From: Peribacillus faecalis
Lineage (GTDB): Bacteria > Bacillota > Bacilli > Bacillales > DSM-1321
Reading direction: 5' to 3'
DNA length: 64,000 nt
Assembly: GCF_014712675.1 (NCBI RefSeq)
Contig: NZ_JACXSI010000001.1
Span: forward strand, 62,001-126,000
This document shows, piece after piece, positions 46,857 to 57,648 of this stretch. Under the pieces are notes generated by a model. That model did not search any database, was not told where the DNA came from, and was given only the letters and a program-made list of their open reading frames with translations. The position numbers and the translations under genes were made by a program. How positions within the stretch are numbered: position 1 is the first letter of the stretch; each line of letters begins with the position of its first letter.

Positions 46857-47792
46857 TTATATCAAGGTCACAATGACCATTGAAACAGATAAAATTGTTA
46901 AGTAATTTAATGAATAAATAAACATTAACTTCGCCCATTTATCATCATTTTTCATCTTAAATCCGTATAAACCTAATACAAGCCAGCCAATATTTAAAGC
47001 CATCGCAATAATCATTAACGGCAAACCAAGCGGATCAAGGAAAAATGGAATCGGCATTAACAGCAATATCCAGAAAATCATCGAAATCTTTGTCCGCTTA
47101 AATCCTTTAACCACCGGAAGCATCGGAATACCTGCTGCACGATATTCTTCTACTCTTCGCATTGCCAAAGCATAGAAATGAGGCGGCTGCCAAATAAACA
47201 TAATTAAAAACAGCATCCATGCAATTACACTTAAATTAGCGTCAACTGCTGCCCATCCGATTAGCGGTGGCACTGCGCCGGAAAGGCTTCCGATAATTGT
47301 ATTAGATACTAATTTACGTTTTGAAAAGGTATACAAAATGACATAAGCAAATACTCCGAACAAGCCAATTAAAGCCGCTGTCCAAGTTGTGAATGCCAAT
47401 AAGATTGTCCCGACTAACACTAATGTTAATCCAAGCAATAAAACAGACTTGGCACTTGCTTTCCCGGTTACGGTCGGTCTTTTCTTTGTTCTCTCCATTA
47501 AATGATCGATGTCACGGTCAATGTAATTATTTAACGCTCCTGCTCCGCCAATAATAAGAGCAGAACCGATGATAGCCAATACAACAATATCCAGGTTTTT
47601 TAGAAAACTCATCCCTAAAAAATGGAGAGCCAGCCAAAGTCCCGTGAACACGGTGATTAAATTGGATTTTATGATGCCGCTTTTAACAAGCGCAAGGAAA
47701 TCATTCCATGCTGCCGTTTTTGTAGTACCCCTTTGTTTGCTAGAATCAGATTCTGATAGCGCTTTTTGATCCAGGACCTTTGAATTTGACAT
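46857..47792 (-). CDS. ctaB: Protoheme IX farnesyltransferase CtaB (heme O synthase)
   Basis: A 311-residue UbiA-family prenyltransferase with about nine helices. Asp-rich motif [20 protein letters not shown] and the second loop [20 protein letters not shown] are typical. Makes heme O for CtaA. Precedes the oxidase operon, with ~115 nt to ctaC. Confidence 0.97.
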   Translation of the reverse strand: MSNSKVLDQKALSESDSSKQRGTTKTAAWNDFLALVKSGIIKSNLITVFTGLWLALHFLGMSFLKNLDIVVLAIIGSALIIGGAGALNNYIDRDIDHLMERTKKRPTVTGKASAKSVLLLGLTLVLVGTILLAFTTWTAALIGLFGVFAYVILYTFSKRKLVSNTIIGSLSGAVPPLIGWAAVDANLSVIAWMLFLIMFIWQPPHFYALAMRRVEEYRAAGIPMLPVVKGFKRTKISMIFWILLLMPIPFFLDPLGLPLMIIAMALNIGWLVLGLYGFKMKNDDKWAKLMFIYSLNYLTILSVSMVIVTLI

Positions 47793-48294
47793 TATATTTC
47801 CCCCTCTTAAAACCTTCCAAGTAAAAAATGTATTAATACTTTCTCACCTTATATTATTCCATACATTTCTATATTTGTATTGAAAGGCGCTCAACCAAAG
47901 TATACCATCAAAATGACTTTTTCCAGAAACAGCACATAAATTAGTATTTATTTGATAATTTTAACATTATATGTATATTAAAGCACCTTTTTTGCGGCTT
48001 TTGTGAATTTTTTTTGTATAATTTATTACGATTTCATGTCTTTAAAGGAGCTCGCATTTTTATCAAATGATATGCATTCCTATATATTTCTACCAAAATT
48101 TACAAAAACTTTCAATGATTTTCATATATTTTTTGTCATTTAATATATCATTCTACTTAAAATGATAATTTTCATTTGATGTCATGACCATTTTTCTTTA
48201 TGATGGTATTTAAGGGTAAAATTAGAAATTATTTTCAAATTTTACAATTTTAATAATGCGTTCTTTCTATCATGGTTAAGTAGGTGAATATTCA
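47793..48294. other. Divergent ctaB-ctaA control region
   Basis: 502 nt, very A+T-rich, no gene or repeat seen. In B. subtilis this divergent region is bound by the response regulator ResD. A minus-strand extended -10 (TGG-TATACT, about 47905) could serve ctaB, but its -35 is poor. Confidence 0.5.
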
Positions 48295-49242
48295 GTGCAA
48301 AGAGGCTTAAAATGGTTTGCCGTTATTACGACAATCGGTATGCTGCTCGTACTGCTCGGAGGTGCTTTAGTAACAAAAACAGATTCCGGAGATGGATGCG
48401 GAGATTCATGGCCGCTTTGTCACGGAGAGCTTATTCCGACAGAAATAACGCCGGAGAAAGCGATTGAACTGGCACACCGTATTGTATCAGGGGCAGTAGG
48501 GATATTTGTTTTAATTCTTTCTATTTGGAGTTGGAGAGTAATCGGTCATATACGTGAAACAAAGTTTCTGGCTGCGGTTTCGTTTTTCGTACTCGTTTTC
48601 CAAGGACTGATCGGCGCTGCCGCTGTCATGTGGGAACAATCAGACTTTATATTAGCAGTCCACTTCGGCATTTCGCTTATTTCATTTGCAGCAGTTTTTT
48701 TATTGACATTGCTTATTTTTGAAATTGATAAAAAATTCGAAGCCGAAAAGGTAATTATCGACCGGAGGATGAATTTTCATATTGTCGGCATCATTCTCTA
48801 TGTATTTCTCGTCGTATATACCGGTGCACTCGTCCGGCACGCAAAGGCCAGCCTCATATGTTCTGATTGGCCACTATGCCGAAACAATGAATTCGCTTGG
48901 CCGATTAATCTTCATGAATGGATACAAATGGGGCATCGCGGAATGGCCGGCATTGCCTTTCTGTGGATTGCCTATGTTACATACATAGCCATCAAGTATT
49001 ATAAACATCAAAAAGTGATATACGGAGGCTGGACTGCCGCTCTCATACTTATCTCCCTGCAAGTTATATCGGGAGCCATCATTATATTTACGCAACTAAA
49101 TCTTTATGTAGCACTTGCTCACGCTTTATTTATTTCCTGTCTGTTCGGCGTTTTAAGCTACTTATTGTTGCTGGCTAGCCGAAGCAAGAAAAATGCATTC
49201 TTATATAGTAAAGAACAAAACAGCCCCGCTAAGGCTCAATGA
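48295..49242 (+). CDS. ctaA: Heme A synthase CtaA
   Basis: A 315-residue, eight-helix membrane enzyme that oxidises heme O to heme [21 protein letters not shown] contains the Cys pair of the Bacillus type; histidines appear in [20 protein letters not shown] and QMGHRGMAG. Start GTG with weak TAGGTGA. The terminator shared with pycA begins inside the last codons. Confidence 0.97.
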   Translation: MQRGLKWFAVITTIGMLLVLLGGALVTKTDSGDGCGDSWPLCHGELIPTEITPEKAIELAHRIVSGAVGIFVLILSIWSWRVIGHIRETKFLAAVSFFVLVFQGLIGAAAVMWEQSDFILAVHFGISLISFAAVFLLTLLIFEIDKKFEAEKVIIDRRMNFHIVGIILYVFLVVYTGALVRHAKASLICSDWPLCRNNEFAWPINLHEWIQMGHRGMAGIAFLWIAYVTYIAIKYYKHQKVIYGGWTAALILISLQVISGAIIIFTQLNLYVALAHALFISCLFGVLSYLLLLASRSKKNAFLYSKEQNSPAKAQ

Positions 49243-49260
49243 ACCTTAGCAGGGCTGTTT
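49219..49260. terminator. Bidirectional terminator ctaA / pycA
   Basis: 16-bp stem with one mismatch (49219-49234 with 49244-49259), T-rich on both exits, between convergent genes. Confidence 0.88.
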
Positions 49261-49264
49261 TCAT

Positions 49265-52200
49265 TTACTTTTCGATCTCGAGTAAAAGATCTCCTGTCGT
49301 AATGGCTTCACCATTATACGCATAAACTTCTTTGATGACACCGGTAAACGGCGCTTGTACCGTCGTTTCCATTTTCATTGCTTCTGTAATGATTAAATGG
49401 TCGCCTTTTTGGACTTTCTCGCCCTTCTCAACCAGCACTTTAATAACCGTTCCCGGCATCGTTGCACCAATATGGTTGCTGTTCGACGGGTCCACTTTCG
49501 GCTTAGTAGCCACAGTAGATGTTACGCTCTCATCTTTTACGACAACCTCACGCTGTACGCCGTTCAGTTCAAAATAAACTGTTCTTGTACCGTCAGCATG
49601 AGCATGTCCAACTGATATTAACTTAACAATCAACGTTTTACCTGTTTCAATCTCAACTTCAATTTCCTCACCGGTACGCATTCCGTATAAGAACGTAGGT
49701 GTGTCCAAATTCGTAATATTGTCAAAACGTTCCTGTGTTTTTGTATACTCAAGGAATACTTTCGGATATAACGCATAAGCAATAACTTCAAAGCTCGTTA
49801 CCGGACGTTTTACTTCTTTATAAAGCTCCTCTTTCAGCTGGTCGAAATCAACATCTTCCAACAGCTCGCCCGGACGTACAGTAATGGCCTTTTTGCCTTT
49901 TAAAATGACTTTTTGCAGTTGCTCCGGGAATCCTCCAACAGGCTGCCCAAGCATTCCTTCAAAAAGCTCAACTACTGAATCAGGGAAATCCAGCGTTTCG
50001 CCTTTTTGCAGCACTAGCTCTTCATTTAAATTGTTTTGTACCATAAATAAAGCCATATCGCCGACAACTTTTGAAGAAGGTGTTACTTTTACAATATCGC
50101 CAAACATCATGTTCACACGTCGGTACATATCCTTTACTTCGTCCCAACGGTCGCCGAGACCTACTGCTTTTGCCTGCTGTTGCAAGTTGCTGTATTGACC
50201 GCCTGGCATTTCATGCTGATAAACTTCTGTATGTGGAGCAATCATGCCGCTTTCGAAATCTTGATAGTATTTGCGAATATCTTCCCAGTAGTAAGACAAC
50301 TGTTCCATTGCTTTAATATCAAGCTTCGGCTTGCGGTCTGTACCTTCAAGCGCATAGTATAAGCTGTTCATGCTCGGCTGCGATGTCATCCCTGCCATTG
50401 TGCTTAAAGCTGTATCAACAATATCAACGCCCGCTTCAATCGCTTTACTGTATGTCAAAATACCGTTTCCGCTCGTATCATGCGTATGCAAGTGAATCGG
50501 AATATTCACAGTATCCTTCAATTCAGAAATGAAACGATAGGCTGCATTTGGCTTCAGCAATCCTGCCATATCTTTAATGGCTAAAATATGGGCCCCTTGG
50601 TTTTCAAGCTCTTTTGCCAACTGCTTATAGTAATCCATTGTAAATTTCGTTCTTGTCGGATCGTCAATATCGCCTGTGTAACAAATAGCTGCTTCAGCGA
50701 TTTTGCCTGTCTGTCTGACTGCATCAATAGCTGTCTCCATGCCTTTCACCCAGTTTAAGCTGTCGAAAATACGGAAAACATCGATGCCTGCCTGTGCCGA
50801 TAATTGGACGAATTCACGAATGACATTGTCCGGATAATTTTTATAACCGACTGCGTTTGCGCCTCGAAGAAGCATTTGGAATAAAATATTCGGCATTTTT
50901 TCACGAAGGCCTAATAGTCTTTCCCAAGGATCTTCTTTCAGGAATCGGTAGGCTACATCGAATGTCGCTCCTCCCCACATTTCTGTTGAGAATAAGTTAG
51001 GCATTAATTTGGCAGTAGGTTCGGCGATTTGAAGCATATCCGTCGTACGCACACGAGTTGCCAAAAGCGATTGATGAGCATCACGGAATGTTGTATCGGT
51101 GATTAGCACTTCTTTTTGCTCTTTAATCCAATTGACTAATCCATCTGCTCCTCGGCTATCCAAAATTTGCTTCGTGCCTTCTGCATATCCCAGATTTTCA
51201 GGCAAAATAATTTGCTTAGGCTGTTCAAAAACCGGTTTCTTTTTCTTTTCGATGCCCGGGAATCCATTCACTGTAACATTTCCGATGTAAGACAGCATTT
51301 TTGTGCCTCTGTCTTTTCGCACAGGGAATGAGAAAAGCTCCGGCGTTGTATCGATGAAAGACGTATCAATTTGACCTTTTCTGAACTTCTCATGTTTAAT
51401 CACATTCTCTAAGAATGGGATATTCGTTTTAATGCCGCGAATACGGAATTCTTTTAAGTTACGGCTCATTTTATTGGCTGCCTGCTCAAATGACAATGCC
51501 CAAGTAGATACTTTAACAAGCAATGAATCATAATAAGGAGTTATGACAGCGCCTTGGAAAGCATTTCCTGCATCCAAACGGACACCAAATCCACTCGCAG
51601 AACGGTAAGCCATCAATTTACCTGTATCCGGCATGAAATTATTTAAAGGATCTTCCGTTGTGATACGTGATTGAATCGCATAACCGAATAAAGGAATATC
51701 AGTTTGCTGCGGAATATTTACTTTGTCGCTATGTAAACCGTGACCTTCAGCGATCAAGATTTGCGATTGTACAATGTCAACTCCGGTAATCATCTCAGTA
51801 ACTGTATGTTCTACCTGCACGCGAGGATTTACCTCAATGAAATAAAATTGTTCATTCGCTACAAGAAACTCAACCGTTCCAGCATTTACATAGGAAACGT
51901 TCTTCATCAATTGAATAGCTGCATCACAAATATTATTTCTCAATTCATCCGACAATGAAACTGAAGGAGCAATCTCAACTACTTTTTGATGGCGTCTTTG
52001 CACAGAACAATCACGCTCATACAAATGAACAATATTACCTTCATGATCGCCTAAAATTTGCACTTCTATATGTTTAGGATTTTGAATAAATTTCTCTACA
52101 TAGACTTCATCGTTTCCGAAAGCTGCCTTCGCTTCTGATTTAGCGCGGTCATATGCTTCTTTAACCTCTTCAGCACTATTAACGATACGCATGCCGCGTC

Positions 52201-52705
52201 CGCCGCCTCCTAATGAAGCTTTAATGATAATTGGATAGCCGTATTCTCTTCCGAACTGCTCAACATCTTCAAGAGAAGAAACAGGTCCGTCACTGCCCGG
52301 GATAACCGGAATATTAGCCAACTCTGCTTGAATGCGAGCCTTCACTTTATCTCCGAACATGTCAAGATGCTCTGTATTTGGTCCGATAAAGATAATGCCT
52401 TCCTCTTCACATCTTCTAGCAAAGTGGATATTTTCTGAAAGGAAGCCGTAACCCGGATGAATTGCATCGACACCGGATTTCTTTGCGATTTCGATAATTC
52501 CTTCAATGTCCAAGTAGGCATCAATCGGCTTTTTCCCTTCCCCAACCAAATATGCTTCATCCGCTTTAAATCGGTGATATGAACCGGAGTCTTCCTTTGA
52601 ATATATAGCAACTGTCCGAATATCTAGTTCAGTACATGCTCTGAATACACGGATTGCAATTTCTCCTCGATTGGCAGCCAACACTTTTTTAATACGTTTT
52701 TCCAA
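49265..52705 (-). CDS. pycA: Pyruvate carboxylase
   Basis: A 1146-residue biotin enzyme making oxaloacetate from pyruvate. Domains: biotin carboxylase (~5-455; GGGGRGMRIV ATP loop), carboxyltransferase (~530-800; TDTTFRDAHQSLLATRVRTTD, HLHTHDTSGNG metal site), PYC/OADA tether, and biotinyl domain with the biotin Lys in ITEAMKMETTVQAP. TTG start with GAAGGTG upstream. Full length and intact. Confidence 0.98.
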   Translation of the reverse strand: MEKRIKKVLAANRGEIAIRVFRACTELDIRTVAIYSKEDSGSYHRFKADEAYLVGEGKKPIDAYLDIEGIIEIAKKSGVDAIHPGYGFLSENIHFARRCEEEGIIFIGPNTEHLDMFGDKVKARIQAELANIPVIPGSDGPVSSLEDVEQFGREYGYPIIIKASLGGGGRGMRIVNSAEEVKEAYDRAKSEAKAAFGNDEVYVEKFIQNPKHIEVQILGDHEGNIVHLYERDCSVQRRHQKVVEIAPSVSLSDELRNNICDAAIQLMKNVSYVNAGTVEFLVANEQFYFIEVNPRVQVEHTVTEMITGVDIVQSQILIAEGHGLHSDKVNIPQQTDIPLFGYAIQSRITTEDPLNNFMPDTGKLMAYRSASGFGVRLDAGNAFQGAVITPYYDSLLVKVSTWALSFEQAANKMSRNLKEFRIRGIKTNIPFLENVIKHEKFRKGQIDTSFIDTTPELFSFPVRKDRGTKMLSYIGNVTVNGFPGIEKKKKPVFEQPKQIILPENLGYAEGTKQILDSRGADGLVNWIKEQKEVLITDTTFRDAHQSLLATRVRTTDMLQIAEPTAKLMPNLFSTEMWGGATFDVAYRFLKEDPWERLLGLREKMPNILFQMLLRGANAVGYKNYPDNVIREFVQLSAQAGIDVFRIFDSLNWVKGMETAIDAVRQTGKIAEAAICYTGDIDDPTRTKFTMDYYKQLAKELENQGAHILAIKDMAGLLKPNAAYRFISELKDTVNIPIHLHTHDTSGNGILTYSKAIEAGVDIVDTALSTMAGMTSQPSMNSLYYALEGTDRKPKLDIKAMEQLSYYWEDIRKYYQDFESGMIAPHTEVYQHEMPGGQYSNLQQQAKAVGLGDRWDEVKDMYRRVNMMFGDIVKVTPSSKVVGDMALFMVQNNLNEELVLQKGETLDFPDSVVELFEGMLGQPVGGFPEQLQKVILKGKKAITVRPGELLEDVDFDQLKEELYKEVKRPVTSFEVIAYALYPKVFLEYTKTQERFDNITNLDTPTFLYGMRTGEEIEVEIETGKTLIVKLISVGHAHADGTRTVYFELNGVQREVVVKDESVTSTVATKPKVDPSNSNHIGATMPGTVIKVLVEKGEKVQKGDHLIITEAMKMETTVQAPFTGVIKEVYAYNGEAITTGDLLLEIEK

Positions 52706-52829
52706 TCTTCACACCTTCTTTTTCTATAAAAATATTATAAAAGGAACTTAAGTAATTCCTTAATATACTAAATATACAATATAAAGCGGCAAACAAATAT
52801 ATCTTTTTGTTCGATTTGTGGAATTTATC

Positions 52830-52862
52830 AAAAAAAGTCAGCAGAATTTACATCTGCTGACT
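52830..52862 (-). terminator. Terminator of ftsW
   Basis: 10-bp stem AGTCAGCAGA / TCTGCTGACT overlapping the last ftsW codons, minus-strand T-run TTTTTTTGATAAATTCC. Confidence 0.9.
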
Positions 52863-54101
52863 GTTAAAACGGGAAACATATTTGTTTTGCTGATAATAGT
52901 TTGTTTGTTGCTCTTCTTTAGGATACTGCAATGTTTGTTTACTTTTATACTTTTTGTCATATTTATTAAACATTGAGATGTTCACTAAAATCCCCATCGC
53001 TATTGCCAAAAGCACACTCGAGGAACCTCCATAACTGACGAATGGCAAAGGAACGCCCGTAATTGGTATAATTCCTGTAAGGCCGCCTAAGTTTATAAAG
53101 GTTTGTATGCCGATCATGCTGGAAATCCCAATGGCGAGCAAACTGCCGAAAGCATTGGTGCATTTAGTGGATATCCAAAACCCTTTTAATACGATAAAGC
53201 CAAGACACCCAAAAACAATGATTACACCAATCAGTCCAAGCTCTTCCACAATGATGGCCATTATAAAATCGGTGTGAGGTTCAGGTAAATAACCGTACTT
53301 TTGCACACTGTTGCCTAAGCCTGTTCCAGTCAGGCCACCCGTGCCCATCGCAATATAGCCGTTAACGACTTGATAGCCGGTTGATTGTTCGTATTCAAAC
53401 GGATCCATAAAACTGGAGATACGTCCCATTCTGTTTTCGGTAAAGATATCATCTTTAAGTAAATAAATAAACGGAGAAACAATTAATACTACTGCCATGG
53501 CAATAGCAAAAAGTTTCATAATATTCTTTTTCCCTATTCCTGAAGACATTATGACTGTCGCAGCAATCAACGCAATAATGGCTGCTGTTCCGAAATCCGG
53601 CTGTAACGCAACCAGACCGCACACAAAAACCAAAAACAAAATAGGAGGAAGAACCCCTACGTTAAATTTATCAAGATAATCTTGTTTTTTTGCATACACA
53701 GCGGACAAATAGATAATGACGCCCACCTTTATGAATTCTGAAGGTTGGATACTTCGTGCTCCAAGCTTAAACCAGCTTTGCGCATTTCCGGCTGTATGGC
53801 CAAGAATCAAAAGTGCAGACAGAACTCCGAGAGAACCGAAGAAAATTAAATACAGCACATTCTTTGATTCATATGCTTTGTAAGGGAAAATAGCAAAAAA
53901 CAAAAAAACTGCAAGTGCAACGAGCAAATTCAATTTTTGTTTCTGGAAGAAGAAATCACTCTCATACCCATATACTGAAGGGCCCCAAACCATACTGGCG
54001 CTATAAACCATGATCAGTCCAAAAATACTGATAATAAAAATAGCAGCAATTAAACTATAATCATAGGATTTCGCAATGGATTTCACAATTTTTTTTAACA
54101 T
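52848..54101 (-). CDS. ftsW: FtsW, SEDS-family septal peptidoglycan polymerase
   Basis: A 417-residue polytopic SEDS protein paralogous to spoVE at 8.3 kb: LIMVYSASMVWG, RSIQPSEFIKVGVIIYLSA, YLPEPHTDFIMAIIVEELGL and LPFVSYGGSSSVLLAIAMGI. A hydrophilic Gln/Tyr-rich tail (~390-417) is typical of the Bacillus ftsW product. It pairs with PBP2B for septum synthesis. ATG 54101 has GTAAGG upstream; ATG 54110 is an alternative. Location between pycA and ylaN is that of B. subtilis ftsW. Confidence 0.94.
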   Translation of the reverse strand: MLKKIVKSIAKSYDYSLIAAIFIISIFGLIMVYSASMVWGPSVYGYESDFFFQKQKLNLLVALAVFLFFAIFPYKAYESKNVLYLIFFGSLGVLSALLILGHTAGNAQSWFKLGARSIQPSEFIKVGVIIYLSAVYAKKQDYLDKFNVGVLPPILFLVFVCGLVALQPDFGTAAIIALIAATVIMSSGIGKKNIMKLFAIAMAVVLIVSPFIYLLKDDIFTENRMGRISSFMDPFEYEQSTGYQVVNGYIAMGTGGLTGTGLGNSVQKYGYLPEPHTDFIMAIIVEELGLIGVIIVFGCLGFIVLKGFWISTKCTNAFGSLLAIGISSMIGIQTFINLGGLTGIIPITGVPLPFVSYGGSSSVLLAIAMGILVNISMFNKYDKKYKSKQTLQYPKEEQQTNYYQQNKYVSRFNSQQM

Positions 54102-54219
54102 TGAAAACATCCTTACTTATTTTCATAGATTTTATTTTAGTTGCATGTTATGTAATCGAATAAACACACTCTTTTATTATACACGAGAATATAATTGAGT
54201 GAATGCCTTCAATAAGTAA

Positions 54220-54256
54220 AAAAACTCAAACAACCTTTGACATTGTTTGAGTTTTT
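54220..54256 (-). terminator. Terminator of ylaN
   Basis: Perfect 14-bp stem (54220-54233 with 54243-54256) with A and T flanks. Confidence 0.88.
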
Positions 54257-54264
54257 AACACATG

Positions 54265-54546
54265 TTATTTTTTCACAGAAGCTTCATGTAAAGCTGATAA
54301 TTGTCGCTCCAGTTGATCCAGAAGCGCTTTCCCCTGTTCTTCCTTCACTAATCCTAATCTAACTGCGTAATCAATCTCACGCGATAAACCGTACATCTGT
54401 GTATCAAGAACTTCCTCATAAAGCGGGCATTGGGGCATTGTCAAATTATCCATCTGCACTTTTATTAACTTTAAGATTTTATCAGCATCTGCTTTCAATA
54501 AAGCATACGCTCTCTCCTGATGTTGTAAAATCGTTTCCGACGTCAT
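54265..54546 (-). CDS. ylaN: YlaN family protein (DUF1507)
   Basis: A 93-residue helical protein of DUF1507, the same length as B. subtilis Yla[41 protein letters not shown]. The family has been linked to iron homeostasis through contact with Fur. Single gene with its own terminator. Confidence 0.94.
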   Translation of the reverse strand: MTSETILQHQERAYALLKADADKILKLIKVQMDNLTMPQCPLYEEVLDTQMYGLSREIDYAVRLGLVKEEQGKALLDQLERQLSALHEASVKK

Positions 54547-54777
54547 TTCTCAAATCCCCCATTTCAGAGCGATTAACTAACTAATCTATCTATAAATTTT
54601 AACCTCAATATAGTAAAAAAGCAAGGAAATATATGATGGTATATGACAATCAATACTCAAAAATAAGAATTAAGTAAATAGTCCGTCTTTTGACACCATC
54701 TTGAGGCTTTGTAATTTCCAGTCTTATTCAACTTCGATATAATAAATAAGACAACTATATGTAAATGAGGGATAATC

Positions 54778-55269
54778 ATGGAAAGCATTGTTCAAATTAA
54801 AGGAAACGTCGGCTATTCAATTACTCTAGATCCAAGCGTATGGCTATTTGATGACCGCAAGCAAAAATTAGAAGACTTCTTCGGCGCTGCAATTCAAGAA
54901 GAAGATCAATTAGAAGCATATACAAAAGCCGCTTCTGAACATTGGGATCGAGAAGTAACAGAAGGCGCAACACCTCCGAGTGAGAAAAAAGAGAAGAAAA
55001 AAACAATCAAAGAACAATTGACAACAGAAACTTTCGGAATATTGTTCCGTGATTTTTTAAAAAACAGCGCCCCAACCGAAACTGCCGAAACAGTAATCGT
55101 TGTCAGCGAAGAAGGAAACCATGCATTTCCGATCGAACAGGCATATCAGTTTGTTCTTTGCTTCTCCAACCAAGGAAAAGCACTGACTGAAGACGGCCCG
55201 ATTCATGTTTACTACAATAATAACGATACAGATAAAATCACAAAAGTGCGCGAATTTATTATTGAATAA
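54778..55269 (+). CDS. Conserved hypothetical soluble protein
   Basis: 163 residues. N-terminal beta-rich block (SIVQIKGNVGYSITLDPSVW), a Lys/Glu-rich linker (KKEKKKTIKEQL, ~75-90) and a second compact domain. No cysteine, membrane helix or recognisable catalytic motif. Homologues near ylaN are sometimes labelled peptidyl-prolyl isomerase in other Bacillus genomes, but I see no isomerase motif. A good -10 (TATAAT, 54737-54742) lies upstream with a weak -35. Stop codon abuts repeat copy 10. Confidence 0.75.
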   Translation: MESIVQIKGNVGYSITLDPSVWLFDDRKQKLEDFFGAAIQEEDQLEAYTKAASEHWDREVTEGATPPSEKKEKKKTIKEQLTTETFGILFRDFLKNSAPTETAETVIVVSEEGNHAFPIEQAYQFVLCFSNQGKALTEDGPIHVYYNNNDTDKITKVREFIIE

Positions 55270-55452
55270 GAGAAAGCGTCACCTGTCCTTTTTGATATTT
55301 TTTTGCCAATCAAAAAGGAGACATGCGGGAACCGATAAGCGGAAGCGACCCGCAAGTAAGGAACAGCGACTAGGGACGCTACGTCCGCATGTCTTCGCCG
55401 ATGTCACCTACATCCTGTAGGCTTCCGACCATGGCGGATATAAGGTTAGACA
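55270..55452 (+). repeat. Family 1/2 mosaic repeat, copy 10
   Basis: Begins on the base after the preceding stop: GAGAAAGCGTCACCTGTCC, stem CTTTTTGAT / ATCAAAAAG (a paired change from CATC/GATG), GACATGCGGGAACC, family 2 start GATAAGCGGAAGCGACCCG, AACAGCGAC module with a diverged arm, then ACCATGGCGGATATAAGGTT and AGACA at 55452. Confidence 0.8.
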
Positions 55453-55463
55453 ATGTAACATAT

Positions 55464-55517
55464 AAAAAAAGGACTGTGTTGACCAGGGATTCATCCTGCA
55501 AGTCGGCACAGTCTTTT
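55464..55517 (-). terminator. Terminator of ylaK
   Basis: Arms AAAAGGACTGTG / CACAGTCTTTT with a 28-nt loop; minus-strand tail CCTTTTTTTATATG. Confidence 0.65.
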
Positions 55518-55546
55518 AAAGCTATGAGATCCTATCAAGTATCTCC

Positions 55547-56875
55547 CTACAATATATTGGCCGCCAGCTGAGCCAATATTGACCTTTCCCCCTTCACAAG
55601 CTTTATGTGCCCGCTTACACTCTCACTTTTAAATTTCTCAACCACGTACGTTAAACCATTGTTGTATTCATCTAAATACGGATGATCGATTTGTTCGGGG
55701 TCACCCATTAAAACAATTTTGCTCCGCTCCCCTACCCGTGTCAATATCGTTTTCACTTCATGTTTCGTTAAGTTTTGTGCCTCATCGATAATAATGAATT
55801 GCTCCGGTATACTGCGCCCCCTAATGTATGTCAACGCTTCGACTTCGATAGAATTTATACCGGAGAGTATCGCATCGAGCTCGCCAGGTTTCTTTGTGTT
55901 AAACAAATGCTCCAGATTATCGAATATCGGCTGCATCCACGGTCGCAGTTTTTCGCTCTTTTCCCCCGGCAAATAACCGATGTCCTTGCCTAAAGGCACT
56001 ATGGGTCTTGCGACAAATAACTTTTGATATTTTCTAAGATCCTCGGTTTGCATCAATGCCGCCGCCAGCGCCAACAACGTTTTGCCCGTACCCGCTTTCC
56101 CAACCATCGTGACAAGCGGAATATCTTCACGCAGCAGCAATTCTAAAGCCATTGTTTGCTGCACATTTCTCGCCTTGATGCCCCAAACCCGTTCTTGATC
56201 AAAAATTAACCGTTTTACTTTTGTCGCGTTATAGTTGACTATGCCGATAGCGGATGCCCTGCTGCCAAGAACATCTTTCATCAGTATGAATTCATTCGGA
56301 TACAGCTGTTTTTTCGTAATCATGTTCAGAGCCAGTTCTCCCTGTTCATAAAAGTTTTTCATCATTTCCTGGTCAATCTGAATCTCCACTAAACCGCTAT
56401 AGATTTGATCTAAATTTACTACTCTGTCATTCAAATAATCTTCTGCCAACAACCCGATTGCATCGGCCTTGACACGCACTAGCGTATCTTTGCTGACGAG
56501 AATGACCTGTTTCCCTTTTTCCTTCAGCTGCTCTTGAATTGATAAATTTTTTGCAACCGCCAATATGCGGTTATCATTTGTTTTTTCTACAAATATTTCT
56601 TGTAATTGATGAAAAAATTTATGGTTTAATTCAATTCTAATGGTGCCCCCATTATGCAAACTTATTTGTTCATGAAGCTTCCCATTTTTTCTGAGTTGAT
56701 CGATTAGTTTCGATATTTGTCTGGCGTTCCTCCCCACTTCATCCATATTTCTCTTTTTCGAATCGACTTCTTCAAGAACAACAGCGGGGATAATAACCTC
56801 GTTATCCTCGAATGAGAAAATCGAATACGGATCCTGCAATAAGACGTTCGTATCTAACACGTATATTTTGTTCAA
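55547..56875 (-). CDS. ylaK: PhoH family protein YlaK (PIN domain plus PhoH ATPase)
   Basis: 442 residues, the same length as B. subtilis YlaK. N-terminal PIN ribonuclease-like domain (KIYVLDTNVLLQDPYSIFSF with acidic residues further on) and C-terminal PhoH NTPase with Walker A VTMVGKAGTGKTLLALAAAL and Walker B EQFIIIDEAQNLTKHEVKTI. Fusions of this type are proposed RNA helicase-nucleases. TTG 56875 is 7 nt after GCAGGAGG. Confidence 0.93.
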   Translation of the reverse strand: MNKIYVLDTNVLLQDPYSIFSFEDNEVIIPAVVLEEVDSKKRNMDEVGRNARQISKLIDQLRKNGKLHEQISLHNGGTIRIELNHKFFHQLQEIFVEKTNDNRILAVAKNLSIQEQLKEKGKQVILVSKDTLVRVKADAIGLLAEDYLNDRVVNLDQIYSGLVEIQIDQEMMKNFYEQGELALNMITKKQLYPNEFILMKDVLGSRASAIGIVNYNATKVKRLIFDQERVWGIKARNVQQTMALELLLREDIPLVTMVGKAGTGKTLLALAAALMQTEDLRKYQKLFVARPIVPLGKDIGYLPGEKSEKLRPWMQPIFDNLEHLFNTKKPGELDAILSGINSIEVEALTYIRGRSIPEQFIIIDEAQNLTKHEVKTILTRVGERSKIVLMGDPEQIDHPYLDEYNNGLTYVVEKFKSESVSGHIKLVKGERSILAQLAANIL

Positions 56876-57052
56876 TATAATGCCTCCTGCCGGATATAAT
56901 TCAATGATACTGTCCATGAAATTGAAGCTTTGGCACTTATAGTATCATTATATGAACCCTATATAAGTATTGCTAAAATATATGTTCTTATCTCCGAAGT
57001 TAGAAGAGCAAAGCAAAGCTCTTGTTTACTGAATATTCTAAATATAACACAA

Positions 57053-57112
57053 AAAAACATCTATGGAGACGTTTTTCTGACGAAAAAGACTTAGCCATAA
57101 ATGACTAAGCCT
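57053..57112 (-). terminator. Tandem terminators of ylaL
   Basis: First hairpin with GGCTTAG and CTAAGTC arms then TTTTTCGTC; second ACGTC/GATGT arms then TTTTTTTGTG, both on the minus strand after the ylaL stop. Confidence 0.65.
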
Positions 57113-57560
57113 GTCTTAATGCCTCTATTACCTGCAAATCGAGCTTATCCGCCGCCTCTTGATCATAGGTCGTTTCATATTGCGGTTTAGAAACGATTTT
57201 TGATCCGTAAAACATAACATCCCTAACTTCTTTAATATGTAGCTCTATTAGCGATAACTTTAACGTAATGCCTTCTATTAACTGTTTCTTAACAGAAGTT
57301 TCACCACTTATGGAATAAGTGGATTCATTCGCTATAAGCGTAATAACCGCCTGATTCGAACGCTCAATATTTTGAACAATTTTAGATTTCGCTGCAACAG
57401 CGAAAACAATCGTCCGTTCATCCTTTGCGTAAACCCATGAAATTGCATTCACATCCGGAGCTCCGGATTCAAAGTCAACTGTAGACAAAATGACAAATTG
57501 TTTCTTTTGCAGCTCGCTTAAAAGGGGCTGAAATAACTGGTCTTCCACAATATTAGCCAT
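57105..57560 (-). CDS. ylaL: Pyridoxamine 5'-phosphate oxidase-like FMN-binding protein YlaL
   Basis: 151 residues with the split-barrel FMN-binding pattern: FVILSTVDFESGAPDVNAIS, TIVFAVAAKSKIVQNIERSN and AVITLIAN. Such proteins bind flavin or related cofactors; no specific reaction can be given. Matches ylaL by position and size. Confidence 0.85.
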   Translation of the reverse strand: MANIVEDQLFQPLLSELQKKQFVILSTVDFESGAPDVNAISWVYAKDERTIVFAVAAKSKIVQNIERSNQAVITLIANESTYSISGETSVKKQLIEGITLKLSLIELHIKEVRDVMFYGSKIVSKPQYETTYDQEAADKLDLQVIEALRQA

Positions 57561-57648
57561 TCAAATCTCTCCTTTTATTATTTTTACAAATTTCACTTAT
57601 ATGCTATACATGATATACTAGCATTACAAAACAAGCTAGAGGTGTAAA